Source of the DNA: Scandinavium sp036409475
GTDB lineage: Bacteria > Pseudomonadota > Gammaproteobacteria > Enterobacterales > Enterobacteriaceae
Direction: 5' to 3'
NCBI RefSeq assembly: GCF_036409475.1
Contig: NZ_JAYRCK010000011.1
Span: forward strand, 79,700 to 143,699
Length of the DNA: 64,000 nt
The stretch's first letter is position 1, and each line of letters starts with the position of its first letter. The notes under the pieces are model-generated. The model was not told the origin of the DNA and did no database searches. It was given only the letters and a program-made list of their open reading frames with translations. This document shows positions 43,904 to 53,065 of this stretch, piece by piece. Position numbers and translations under genes: made by a program.

Positions 43904-44890
43904 TCAGGGAAAGATCTCGATTCCCTGCTTTCGCATGGATGCCAGCCGGTAACGAAGCGCACGAGGGGTGATCCCTAATAAATCCGCGATTTTGGTTTTA
44001 TTGCCCTGGTATTTACGCATTAAATCAGCAATATATTGGTATTGCGCACTGCGGCCATGCCGCCCCAGGTTGCCATTTTCTGTTATTTGTACACGAGGTG
44101 TTATCTGCCATCCCGGTTCGCTCCAGACGTCAGATTCACCTGAAGGCAAACCCAATGTATCGGGGTAAATCACGCCGTCACGGTTAAGGATCATGCCGCG
44201 CTGGATCGCATTTTCGAGCTGGCGAACGTTTCCAGGCCACGTATAACTCAGCAGTGCCTGACGGGATGACTCAGAAAGCTTGATATTTTTAACCAGTACC
44301 GGGGAGTATTTTTTTATGAATGATTCCGCAAGCGGAATGATATCGTCCATGCGTTCCCGTAAAGGCGGTATGGTGACCGGAATAACTGACATTCGATAAT
44401 AGAGATCTTCTCTGAATCGTCCGGCAGCCACTTCTTTCTCAAGATTTTTGTTGGTACAGGCAATTAAGCGGAAATTAAGTTTAACAGGACGGTTACTGCC
44501 TAAACGTTCAACCTGCTGCTCCTGCAACACACGGAGAATTTTGGCCTGCAATACCAATGGCATGTCACCGATTTCATCAAGCAGTAACGTACCATTATTC
44601 GCTAATTCCATTTTCCCCGGAACGGCCGTGACAGCTCCGGTAAAAGCCCCTTTGTCATAGCCGAACAACGTTGCTTCAAGCATGTTTTCAGGAATAGCAG
44701 CACAGTTAACACCAATATAAGGTGCATGTTGTGCTTCACTAAATGCAATCGAATGAATAAACTTCGCTACGCATTCTTTCCCGGTACCGGTTTCACCCTG
44801 GATAAGTACCGGAACATTAAAAGAAGCAATGCGCTTCGCCAATGAGAAAGTGTTCATGCTGGAAGCAGCTTCGGCAATAAGTTCAAACAT
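43904..44890 (-). CDS. lafK: Sigma-54-dependent lateral flagellar activator LafK
   Basis: 328 residues. AAA+ domain with Walker A GETGTGKE (32-39), the sigma-54-contacting GAFTGA (81-86) and LLLDEIGDM. The C-terminal Fis-type helix-turn-helix is GNKTKIADLLGITPRALRYR. There is no N-terminal sensory or receiver domain: the AAA+ region begins about 10 residues in. The ATG at 44890 was chosen because a TTG start at 44965 would add only 25 unsupported residues. It should activate the sigma-54 promoter before lfgB and possibly others. Confidence 0.92.
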   Translation of the reverse strand: MFELIAEAASSMNTFSLAKRIASFNVPVLIQGETGTGKECVAKFIHSIAFSEAQHAPYIGVNCAAIPENMLEATLFGYDKGAFTGAVTAVPGKMELANNGTLLLDEIGDMPLVLQAKILRVLQEQQVERLGSNRPVKLNFRLIACTNKNLEKEVAAGRFREDLYYRMSVIPVTIPPLRERMDDIIPLAESFIKKYSPVLVKNIKLSESSRQALLSYTWPGNVRQLENAIQRGMILNRDGVIYPDTLGLPSGESDVWSEPGWQITPRVQITENGNLGRHGRSAQYQYIADLMRKYQGNKTKIADLLGITPRALRYRLASMRKQGIEIFP

Positions 44891-45318
44891 AATTTGTTCA
44901 CTTATACATATTAGTGGCAAATAAACTAACAGCCACAACGTTGTTGTGCCAGGCGTAATGACCAAAGAACAGAACAGGTATCACTCGTGCTACAAAGCCT
45001 GCCTATGATTAAGATTAATGCTCACCGCTGTCGTCAAATCGCAACCCTATAATAACTTTAATTTCCTGCAAAAACATTACCACCAGGAACTTTAATAATC
45101 CTGAATTAAAAGATAAAAAAAATATTAAACAATAAAAAACAGTAAGTTACATAAATTTCCATACAAAAAACACGAAGCGGAGACGAGCAAAAACAGATCT
45201 ACCCCACACACATTTCTCACCAAATACATTTAATTAATTTTTAATTACGGCCACCAATGCATTAATAACTTGCAGAATGAGTTGACTGGCCATTTAATAT
45301 CTTCCTTATATGTAGTTA
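44891..45318. other. AT-rich regulatory region between lafK and lfiM
   Basis: 428 bp without a gene; it must hold the divergent promoters of lafK and the lfiMNPQR-lfhBA operon. No convincing sigma-54 site was found. A weak GG-N10-GC match (GGTATCACTCGTGC near 44976) is noted only. The part from 45100 to 45250 is very AT-rich. Confidence 0.5.
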
Positions 45319-46233
45319 GTGGCGGAATTTAATATCAACGCATCCGCGCCAGAGCATTACAGCAGGGAAAAACGTATCATGTTGAAGTATAGTCAAACCC
45401 CCGGAATCTTTAAGATTGAAGGTAACCGACTTGGGCGTCCATATCATCGTCTGCCGACTATGTTTACAGGTAATTTTGATACAATTGAATCACATTTAGG
45501 AAACTATTTCCTAAAAAAACATCGAACCAACATCAGCCTTAAGCGAATTTATTGTGAGATGGATGTCACTAATAAAAGTGCTGTGTTATTAATGTCGCAG
45601 GTAGGCCACCTGGCATTTGATATTGATCGCTCCTTGCTAATGATGTTATTAGGGAATTTTTACGGTCTGGATTCATCACTTCGTGAAAATGCGCAAGATG
45701 AGTTACCGACCAAAACAGAAATACGGCTAAAAAGTCGGCTTACGCTGGATATCTGTAATATTATTTTTAATAAAAACACCTCGGGGATCCTGCTGGCATC
45801 CAGACTTGATAACAGCACCGTACAAACACACTGGGCCTATCAGCTTACTTTTGTACTGGGTGATGAAAAAGATTGTAGCTTCAGAATATTACTCGACGAT
45901 GCCCATACTGATTACATTCTGAATCTCATCCGCCACAACGATCACAGTAAAACAAAACAGCAGGTCGATAAGGCAGCATTCGACATTCAGAAGAAGACGC
46001 TGATAAGAGAGATTATTAATACGCTACCTCTGACCATGGGCGTGAAGATTGCAGAATTACCCATGAACGTCGCCGATCTCGCCACGATTAAGCCTGGTGA
46101 TATTCTGCCTATTACGATGCCCGACCGTTTCCTGATCTCTATCGGGAAATCCGAATTATTTAATGCCTTGATTGTAGAGGATAAAGATAAGCTATTTTTA
46201 TCCGAGTTAACGAACATCCGGGAAATTCTATGA
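45319..46233 (+). CDS. lfiM: Flagellar motor switch protein LfiM (FliM)
   Basis: 304 residues from a GTG; an ATG at 45379 would give 284 and has GGG upstream, so the start is uncertain. The middle domain (HRLPTMFTGNFDTIESHLGN) and the C-terminal FliN-like domain (ATIKPGDILPITMPDRF) are FliM-like. The N-terminal CheY-P-binding motif LSQxEIDALL is not present, in keeping with the absence of chemotaxis genes. First gene of the export-gate operon. Confidence 0.88.
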   Translation: MAEFNINASAPEHYSREKRIMLKYSQTPGIFKIEGNRLGRPYHRLPTMFTGNFDTIESHLGNYFLKKHRTNISLKRIYCEMDVTNKSAVLLMSQVGHLAFDIDRSLLMMLLGNFYGLDSSLRENAQDELPTKTEIRLKSRLTLDICNIIFNKNTSGILLASRLDNSTVQTHWAYQLTFVLGDEKDCSFRILLDDAHTDYILNLIRHNDHSKTKQQVDKAAFDIQKKTLIREIINTLPLTMGVKIAELPMNVADLATIKPGDILPITMPDRFLISIGKSELFNALIVEDKDKLFLSELTNIREIL

Positions 46234-46601
46234 CTAAGCAAGAAGATATTTTAGAGCAAACTTTCGAACTCGCGGACGAAATTGTCACTCCACCCGAGCA
46301 TTCTGTGGCGGAAGCGCTGGTCGCCCGTTTAGAAGATCGCTTTTCTGAATCGATGACGTTACTCAAACGCATTCCCGTCACATTAACGCTGGAAGTCTCT
46401 TCCGTGGAGATCATGCTGTCCGATCTGCTGGACATTAATGATGATACCGTCATTGAAATGGATAAGCTCGCCGGTGAGCCACTGGATATTAAAGTGAATA
46501 ACATTCTGCTGGGTAAAGCCGAGGTGGTGGTGGTCAACGAAAAATACGGTTTGCGCGTCCTTGAGTTTATCACGAGTGAAATCAAAGACCTGGCACCATG
46601 A
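46230..46601 (+). CDS. lfiN: Flagellar motor switch protein LfiN (FliN)
   Basis: 123 residues. The C-terminal SpoA domain has IPVTLTLEVSSVEIMLSDLL and KAEVVVVNEKYGLRVLEF, as in FliN (137 residues). Starts within the lfiM stop (ATGA). Confidence 0.94.
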   Translation: MTKQEDILEQTFELADEIVTPPEHSVAEALVARLEDRFSESMTLLKRIPVTLTLEVSSVEIMLSDLLDINDDTVIEMDKLAGEPLDIKVNNILLGKAEVVVVNEKYGLRVLEFITSEIKDLAP

Positions 46602-47356
46602 AACTCGCACAAACATTCACGATTACGCTGGGCATTTCGTTGCTCATACTCTCTCCCTTTGCGTCTGCTCAGGGGGGAGACATCCCGCTATTGAATGTGA
46701 TTTCTCATGGTAACAACCAGGAATACAGCGTCAAAATTCAGGTACTTATTCTGATGACCCTCGTCGGCATCCTGCCGACACTGGTGCTAATGATGACCTG
46801 TTTTACCCGTTTTATTATTGTGCTGTCGTTGCTCCGCCAGGCGTTGGGCTTACAGCAAACACCCCCTAACCGTATTTTGATCGGCATTGCTTTGGCATTA
46901 ACCATGCTGGTCATGCGCCCAGTCTGGATAAACATCTACAATAATGCGGTTGTTCCGTTTGAAAATGATCGGATAACTCTGCCAGAGGCCCTGAGTACTG
47001 CGGCCACACCGCTGAAACGCTTTATGCTGGCGCAAACCAGCAGGAAGGCCATCGAGCAGATAATGACGATCGCCAGTGCTAAAGGCAACGCAGCGGATCA
47101 GGACCTGACGATTGTGATGCCCGCTTATGTGCTAAGTGAACTGAAAACCGCTTTCCAGATTGGCTTTATGATCTACATCCCGTTTCTGGTTATCGACCTG
47201 ATTGTCGCCAGCGTATTGATGGCGATGGGGATGATGATGCTATCGCCGCTGATCGTTTCTCTGCCCTTTAAGCTGATGCTGTTTGTGCTCATTGACGGCT
47301 GGTCGCTCACTGTTGGAACACTCACCACCAGTATTCGCGGTTTGGGTCTGGGTTAA
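46598..47356 (+). CDS. lfiP: Flagellar export protein LfiP (FliP)
   Basis: 252 residues with an N-terminal signal peptide and FliP core motifs MTCFTRFIIVLSLLRQALGL and KTAFQIGFMIYIPFLVIDLI. It is an export-gate membrane component. Overlaps the lfiN stop. fliO is absent before it. Confidence 0.96.
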   Translation: MKLAQTFTITLGISLLILSPFASAQGGDIPLLNVISHGNNQEYSVKIQVLILMTLVGILPTLVLMMTCFTRFIIVLSLLRQALGLQQTPPNRILIGIALALTMLVMRPVWINIYNNAVVPFENDRITLPEALSTAATPLKRFMLAQTSRKAIEQIMTIASAKGNAADQDLTIVMPAYVLSELKTAFQIGFMIYIPFLVIDLIVASVLMAMGMMMLSPLIVSLPFKLMLFVLIDGWSLTVGTLTTSIRGLGLG

Positions 47357-47369
47357 TAGGGGATCGAAT

Positions 47370-47642
47370 ATGCTCACGATTGATGTAGCAGCAGATATCG
47401 TCGCCAGCGGCATCAAGGTCGTTATTATACTGGTCTGCGTGTTAGTCGTTCCCAGCCTGCTGACCGGCCTTCTCATCAGCATTTTCCAGGCCGTGACCCA
47501 AATTAACGAACAAACCCTGAGTTTTTTACCACGCCTGATTGTGACGCTGGTCGTATTAGGGATCTGCGGCAAATGGATGATTGTTCAACTGAATGATCTC
47601 TGTATTCATTTGTTCGCTCAGGCCGCCGCACTGGTGCACTGA
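47370..47642 (+). CDS. lfiQ: Flagellar export protein LfiQ (FliQ)
   Basis: 90 residues with two transmembrane helices and the FliQ signature GLLISIFQAVTQINEQTLSF. The ATG at 47370 lies 13 bp after lfiP and gives the exact family length; the longer frame from 47283 runs through lfiP. Confidence 0.96.
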   Translation: MLTIDVAADIVASGIKVVIILVCVLVVPSLLTGLLISIFQAVTQINEQTLSFLPRLIVTLVVLGICGKWMIVQLNDLCIHLFAQAAALVH

Positions 47643-47643
47643 C

Positions 47644-48426
47644 ATGCGCGAAACCGATATTACGCAGCTAACCGATCTGGTGCTGGGACTGTGGTTCCCC
47701 TTCGTTCGCATTATGGCCTTCATTCGTTTTGTGCCCGTTCTTGATAACGCCGCGCTAACCGTACGCGTACGTATTATTTTGTCGCTGGCGCTGGCGGTGA
47801 TCGTCACGCCGTTGATCCCTCATCCCGTTCCCGACAACCTGCTCTCGCTCAACAGTATTGTTTTGACGGTGGAACAAATCCTGTGGGGAATGCTTTTCGG
47901 CCTGATGCTGCAATTTTTATTTCTGGCGCTACAGCTGGCTGGCCAGATCCTCTCTTTTAATATGGGGATGAGTATGGCCGTGATGAACGATCCGAGCAGC
48001 GGCGCTTCGACGACGGTGCTCGCGGAACTGATCAATGTCTATGCGGTAATTTTGTTTTTCGCGATGGACGGTCACCTCCTGCTGGTCAGCATTTTGTTTA
48101 AGGGTTTTACATACTGGCCGATTGGTAACGCGCTGAATCCACAATCTTTGCGGACTATTTCACTTGCGCTGGGTTGGGTGCTGGCATCAGCCACGCTGCT
48201 TGCACTACCGACCACCTTTATCATGCTGACGGTCCAGGTCTGTTTTGGTTTGCTTAACCGCATCGCTCCACCGCTAAACCTGTATTCATTGGGTTTTCCA
48301 GTCAACATGCTGGCAGGTCTGGTCTGCTTTGCCGCTCTGCTTTATTACCTGCCCGATCATTATCTGCACCTGGCAAATTTCGTTTTGCAACAGCTCGACG
48401 CGCTGAAGGTGCACTATGGCGGATAA
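47644..48426 (+). CDS. lfiR: Flagellar export protein LfiR (FliR)
   Basis: 260 residues, polytopic, with FliR features FIRFVPVLDNAALTVRVRII and GQILSFNMGMSMAVMNDPSS. The ATG at 47644 follows the lfiQ stop at once; a longer frame from 47593 overlaps lfiQ. Overlaps lfhB by 11 bp. Confidence 0.96.
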   Translation: MRETDITQLTDLVLGLWFPFVRIMAFIRFVPVLDNAALTVRVRIILSLALAVIVTPLIPHPVPDNLLSLNSIVLTVEQILWGMLFGLMLQFLFLALQLAGQILSFNMGMSMAVMNDPSSGASTTVLAELINVYAVILFFAMDGHLLLVSILFKGFTYWPIGNALNPQSLRTISLALGWVLASATLLALPTTFIMLTVQVCFGLLNRIAPPLNLYSLGFPVNMLAGLVCFAALLYYLPDHYLHLANFVLQQLDALKVHYGG

Positions 48427-49555
48427 CGGTAGCGAAGAAAAAACAGAAAAACCCTCGTCGCAGAAACTTCGCAAAGCCAGAGAAGAGGGGCAAATTCCCC
48501 GTTCGAAAGACATGGGGCTTGCAGCCAGTCTGTTTGCGGCCTTTATGGTGGTTTCCAGCAGTTTTCCCTGGTACGAAGATTTCGTGCGGGAAAGTTTTAT
48601 CAGTGTGCATCAGTACGCGCAAAATATTAACGATCCCGACATCATTGGCCAGTTTCTTCAGCACCATCTGCTGATTCTGGCGAAATTTATTCTGACGCTG
48701 TTACCGATGCCGGTAGCGGCGCTGGCAGCCTCTTTAGTGCCTGGAGGATGGTTATTCCTGCCGAAAAAAATCCTCCCTGACTTCAGCAAGATAAGCCCGC
48801 TTAAGGGAATTAGCCGTCTGTTTTCGGGCGAACATTTCATCGATACCGGCAAAATGGCCCTAAAAGCACTGGTCCTGCTGGTTATGCTGTGGATCACTCT
48901 GCGCAATAATTTCGTCTCTTTCCTGGGGCTACAGGAACTGTTTTTTAAACAGGCGATTGCTGACGGTCTGTCGCTCTACAGCAATGTGATGCGCAATTTC
49001 GTGATCCTCTTTATCTTTTTTGCCCTGATCGACGTCCCGCTTGTGAAAAAAATGTTTATCAAAGGTCTGAAAATGACCCGGCAGGAAGTCAAAGAAGAAT
49101 ATAAAAATCAGGAAGGTAAACCCGAAGTTAAGGCCAGGATCCGTCGACTACAACGCCAGATGGCAATGGGGCAAATTCGCAAAGTAGTCCCTAAAGCTGA
49201 TGTGGTTATCACCAACCCGACGCACTACGCCGTGGCGTTGCAGTATGACCTGTCGCGCGCTGCTGCGCCTTTTGTTGTCGCGAAGGGAACGGATGAGATT
49301 GCCCTGTATATCCGCCAGGTCGCAGCGGAAAATAAGATTGAGGTGGTTGAATTCCCGAGGCTTGCGCGCTCCGTCTATTACACCACCCAAATTAACCAGC
49401 AAATTCCGTCTCAGCTTTACCGGGCGATTGCTCACGTCCTGACGTATGTACTGAAAATGAAACACTGGCGCGATGGTTCACAGCAACGTCCCACGCTGAA
49501 CAGACATATCAACATTCCAAAAGAGGTTCTTAAACTGGATGCCGAAGATAACTAA
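48416..49555 (+). CDS. lfhB: Flagellar export switch protein LfhB (FlhB)
   Basis: 379 residues with four transmembrane helices and a cytoplasmic domain. The autocleavage motif NPTH occurs in VVITNPTHYAVALQYD (about residue 266). The N-terminus is EKTEKPSSQKLRKAREEGQI. It changes substrate specificity from hook to filament proteins under LafE control. Overlaps both neighbours. Confidence 0.97.
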   Translation: MADNGSEEKTEKPSSQKLRKAREEGQIPRSKDMGLAASLFAAFMVVSSSFPWYEDFVRESFISVHQYAQNINDPDIIGQFLQHHLLILAKFILTLLPMPVAALAASLVPGGWLFLPKKILPDFSKISPLKGISRLFSGEHFIDTGKMALKALVLLVMLWITLRNNFVSFLGLQELFFKQAIADGLSLYSNVMRNFVILFIFFALIDVPLVKKMFIKGLKMTRQEVKEEYKNQEGKPEVKARIRRLQRQMAMGQIRKVVPKADVVITNPTHYAVALQYDLSRAAAPFVVAKGTDEIALYIRQVAAENKIEVVEFPRLARSVYYTTQINQQIPSQLYRAIAHVLTYVLKMKHWRDGSQQRPTLNRHINIPKEVLKLDAEDN

Positions 49556-51632
49556 ACAATTTATGGCTGTATTGCGCAACGGCAATATCGGCGTGCCGCT
49601 GGTAATACTGAGCATCCTGGCGATGGTTATCCTCCCCTTGCCGCCGGCACTGTTGGATATTCTGTTCACCTTTAACATCGTGCTCGCGGTAATGGTTCTG
49701 TTAGTGGCCGTTTCAGCGAAGCGACCGCTGGAATTCAGCCTGTTTCCAACCATCCTGCTGATCACCACGCTAATGCGACTGACGCTGAACGTTGCATCAA
49801 CGCGTGTGGTTTTGCTACACGGACATACGGGGGCTGGCGCTGCGGGTAAGGTGATTGAGTCCTTCGGCCAGGTCGTTATTGGTGGCAACTTTGTGGTTGG
49901 TTTTGTGGTGTTCATTATTCTGATGATCATCAACTTTATCGTTGTAACCAAAGGCGCAGAGCGTATTTCTGAGGTTTCCGCCCGTTTCACGCTTGATGCC
50001 ATGCCAGGCAAGCAGATGGCGATCGACGCCGACCTGAATGCAGGTTTAATCAACCAGGCGCAGGCGCAACTACGTCGTAAAGATGTCACCAGCGAGGCTG
50101 ATTTCTATGGTGCAATGGACGGTGCCTCTAAATTCGTACGAGGGGATGCCATCGCCGGCATGATGATCCTGGCGATAAACCTGATTGGCGGTGTATGTAT
50201 TGGGATTTTTAAATATAACTTAAGCGCCGAAGCCGCATTCCAGCAGTATGCATTATTGACAATTGGTGATGGTCTCGTGGCGCAGATCCCATCACTGCTG
50301 CTTTCTACCGCCGCAGCGATTATCGTCACCCGCGTCAGTGATAGTGGGGATATCGCAACTGACGCACGCAGTCAATTGCTGGCAAACCCTTCGGTGCTCT
50401 ATACCGCTACTGGCATTATGTTTGTGTTAGCGATTGTTCCCGGAATGCCACATTTCCCATTCCTGATTTTCGCCGGACTGCTGGGCTCCACCGCATGGCG
50501 CATGAGTAAGCGACCCAAAGCGGCAGAAGCAGACGAAAAAAATCTCGATACGCTGACGAAAACCATCACGGAATCCACTGAACAGCTGGTTAATTGGGAC
50601 ACTATCCCTTTGATTGAACCTATCAGCCTGAGTCTGGGATACCGGCTGGTCGCCCTGGTCGACAAATCAAAAGGGCACCCTCTGACGCAACGCATTCGCG
50701 GCGTACGTCAGGTGATTTCTGATACCAACGGCGTGCTATTACCGGAAATTCGCATCCGTGAAAACTTCAGGCTGAAACCCAGTCAGTATGCAATCTTTAT
50801 CAACGGCATTAAAGCGGGTGAGGCAGATATCCCATCCGATAGGCTGATGGCTCTCCCCTCCAGCGAAACGTATGGCGAAATTGATGGTGTTTTAGGCAAT
50901 GATCCTGCTTATGGAATGCCAATCACCTGGATTCAGCCCGCGCAGAAAGCAAAAGCGTTGAATATGGGTTATCAGGTTATTGACAGCGCCAGCGTCATTG
51001 CAACCCATGTGAATAAGGTCGTTCGTCACTTTATCCCTGACCTGTTCAACTACGACGATATTACGCAATTGCATCACCGTCTTTCTTCAATGGCTCCCCG
51101 CCTGGCGGAAGATCTGAGCACCGCGCTGAACTACAGCCAATTGCTAAAAGTATACCGCGCGTTGCTTATCGAGGGCGTACCGCTACGTGATATTGTGACC
51201 ATAGCGACCGTGCTGGTCTCCAGTAGCGCAACCACAAAGGATCATATTCTGCTGACGGCAGACGTACGCCTTGCACTGCGTCGCAGTATTACGCATCCGT
51301 TTATTCGCAAACAAGAACTGGCTGTCTACACGTTAAATAACGAACTGGAAAACCTGCTTACCAGTGTGGTCAATCAGGCACAGCAGGGTGGGAAGGTAAC
51401 ACTTGATAGTGTTCCGGTTGATCCTAATATCCTGAATCAATTCCAGACCAATATGCCGCAAATTAAAGAACAAATGAAAGCGGCGGGTAAAGATCCCGTT
51501 CTGTTGGTTGCTCCACAATTACGTCCACTGCTGGCTCGCTACGCCCGATTATTTTCACCCGGCCTGTGTGTTCTTTCTTATAATGAGGTCCCGGATGAGC
51601 TTGAATTAAACATTATGGGCGCATTACATTAA
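49539..51632 (+). CDS. lfhA: Flagellar export gate protein LfhA (FlhA)
   Basis: 697 residues, the FlhA length. Eight-helix membrane part with the signature TRLTLNVASTRVVL-like region (LMRLTLNVASTRVVLL) and the FHIPEP-region KQMAIDADLNAGLINQAQA. The large cytoplasmic domain binds chaperone-substrate complexes. Last gene of the lfiM-lfhA operon; it starts inside lfhB. Confidence 0.97.
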   Translation: MPKITKQFMAVLRNGNIGVPLVILSILAMVILPLPPALLDILFTFNIVLAVMVLLVAVSAKRPLEFSLFPTILLITTLMRLTLNVASTRVVLLHGHTGAGAAGKVIESFGQVVIGGNFVVGFVVFIILMIINFIVVTKGAERISEVSARFTLDAMPGKQMAIDADLNAGLINQAQAQLRRKDVTSEADFYGAMDGASKFVRGDAIAGMMILAINLIGGVCIGIFKYNLSAEAAFQQYALLTIGDGLVAQIPSLLLSTAAAIIVTRVSDSGDIATDARSQLLANPSVLYTATGIMFVLAIVPGMPHFPFLIFAGLLGSTAWRMSKRPKAAEADEKNLDTLTKTITESTEQLVNWDTIPLIEPISLSLGYRLVALVDKSKGHPLTQRIRGVRQVISDTNGVLLPEIRIRENFRLKPSQYAIFINGIKAGEADIPSDRLMALPSSETYGEIDGVLGNDPAYGMPITWIQPAQKAKALNMGYQVIDSASVIATHVNKVVRHFIPDLFNYDDITQLHHRLSSMAPRLAEDLSTALNYSQLLKVYRALLIEGVPLRDIVTIATVLVSSSATTKDHILLTADVRLALRRSITHPFIRKQELAVYTLNNELENLLTSVVNQAQQGGKVTLDSVPVDPNILNQFQTNMPQIKEQMKAAGKDPVLLVAPQLRPLLARYARLFSPGLCVLSYNEVPDELELNIMGALH

Positions 51633-51646
51633 CCCGGTATCTTTAG

Positions 51647-52396
51647 CTAAAGAATATTATTTTCTGTCAGAATACGACGAGCGCCAAGATAATGTTCTTG
51701 CCAGAACGGTTCTGACAGATGGCTCACCCGAATACTTTCACCCGTACGCGGAGATTCAATAAATTCTCCATGCCCCAGATAAACCCCCATATGGTCGGCA
51801 ATCTCCTGTCGGTGAACATGGAAAAAAAGGAGATCTCCGCGGCGTAGATCGCGATGAGAAACAATGGTAGCCCGGCGGTAGTGATACATTTCATTGGCTG
51901 TACGGGGTAACCTGGCCGCAAGGATTTTATTATAAGCGAAAAAAACCAGCCCGCTGCAATCAAACCCCTGGTCAGGACCCGCTCCCCCCCATACATACGG
52001 TTTACCCAGTTGCTGTTCGAGCCGATGAATAGCGACTTCAGTTACATTATGCAAATGGTTGCTACTGAGAAAGTGGGTATTTTCTTCCCGATGATCGCTG
52101 GCTTTTAACGGCCCAGGATACCATTCCGGGTGCTGCTTTATCAGTGTTCTGTTGTGTAACCGAAGCGCTTTTTTACTTTCTGAATGACCTTCTGCAATAT
52201 AACCCGCTTGCTTTTTCATTTTTCCTTTATATTGTTTAAGCAACCGCATGCGATTATACATTCTCTGCCGTGCGGCATAGCTCATATGCGAATCATCTTT
52301 CGGAAACGACGTTTTCGCGGAAGAAACAGGTGAATAAATCACTGATAGCGAGAACAAACTCGACAGAAAAAAAACAGATACGGAGGACAAATACAT
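51647..52396 (-). CDS. NlpC/P60-family cell-wall hydrolase
   Basis: 249 residues with an N-terminal signal-like segment (start to about SSAKT). There is a basic helical middle part (residues about 40-80) and a C-terminal NlpC/P60 papain-like domain. The catalytic Cys is in FDCSGLVFFAYN (about residue 149) and the His in HMGVYLGHGEFIE (about 203). Such enzymes cleave stem peptides of peptidoglycan. It lies 14 bp beyond lfhA but on the opposite strand. It could open the wall for lateral flagella, since LfgJ has no hydrolase domain, but this is inference. No strong ribosome-binding site is visible at 52396. Confidence 0.85.
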   Translation of the reverse strand: MYLSSVSVFFLSSLFSLSVIYSPVSSAKTSFPKDDSHMSYAARQRMYNRMRLLKQYKGKMKKQAGYIAEGHSESKKALRLHNRTLIKQHPEWYPGPLKASDHREENTHFLSSNHLHNVTEVAIHRLEQQLGKPYVWGGAGPDQGFDCSGLVFFAYNKILAARLPRTANEMYHYRRATIVSHRDLRRGDLLFFHVHRQEIADHMGVYLGHGEFIESPRTGESIRVSHLSEPFWQEHYLGARRILTENNIL

Positions 52397-53065
52397 AAAA
52401 TAGTGACCAGTGTAGTGAAATAGCTTATTCTAACCTGATTGCATTTAAAAAATATTAATTAATTTATTATTTATCATAAATAATAATGAAACCCTGAACA
52501 GGGAGAAGTTAACCCCGGACAGTAATGAGAAAGCACCACTGGCTTCGGTACTTGCTCACTGACAGCAGGAGCAACGCCTGGAGTGGTAGCGTAATTAACA
52601 AAAAAAGATCGACATAGTTCAAACGTTCATATATCACTAGCTGAATATGAACACCAATATTATTAACAATTCGAAAACATCTGCATTACCAGCAGAGATT
52701 CAATTATCAATTGTGCGATTCAGCTCAATTTATTAAGTCTACACCTGATTGTTTAATTAAATGATAACACAGCCACAGAGAAACGATCAATCCGTTCAAG
52801 AAAGGAGGTCTATCTCCAGGCATTGCATTTCCAGAAATAAATCACACCAAAATAAACATCTTAACAACAAAAGACACAAACGGAAAAAACGGTAATTTAT
52901 ACAGACAAGACGATGTTCTGGCCCTGAAGGAGTCATGCTAAAGGCACCATAATGGTATAAATGCCCTATAGGGAAAGCTTTACTTTGATAGCCTAAACTC
53001 AGTCATGAATGGTTATTTCCACGGTAACCCCCCCTGTTTTATTTAATATTAAATGGAGCAAGACC
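52397..53065. other. AT-rich intergenic region before the RHS gene
   Basis: 669 bp with no supportable gene. It has a long AT-rich start (52440-52500), a less AT-rich block with imperfect repeats (52495-52600) and the palindrome CCCTATAGGG near 52962. It presumably holds the RHS promoter. No mobile-element ends were recognised. Confidence 0.5.

Noticed and set aside
44891..44965. Upstream TTG start for lafK adding 25 residues
   Set aside because: The extension has no family similarity and lies in the divergent promoter region; the ATG at 44890 fits better.
44970..45000. Sigma-54 promoter for lfiM
   Set aside because: GG-N10-GC is present but the surrounding bases match poorly and it is more than 330 bp from the start.
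53009..53065. Upstream ATG for the RHS protein
   Set aside because: No ribosome-binding site; the ATG at 53066 has GGAG at optimal spacing.
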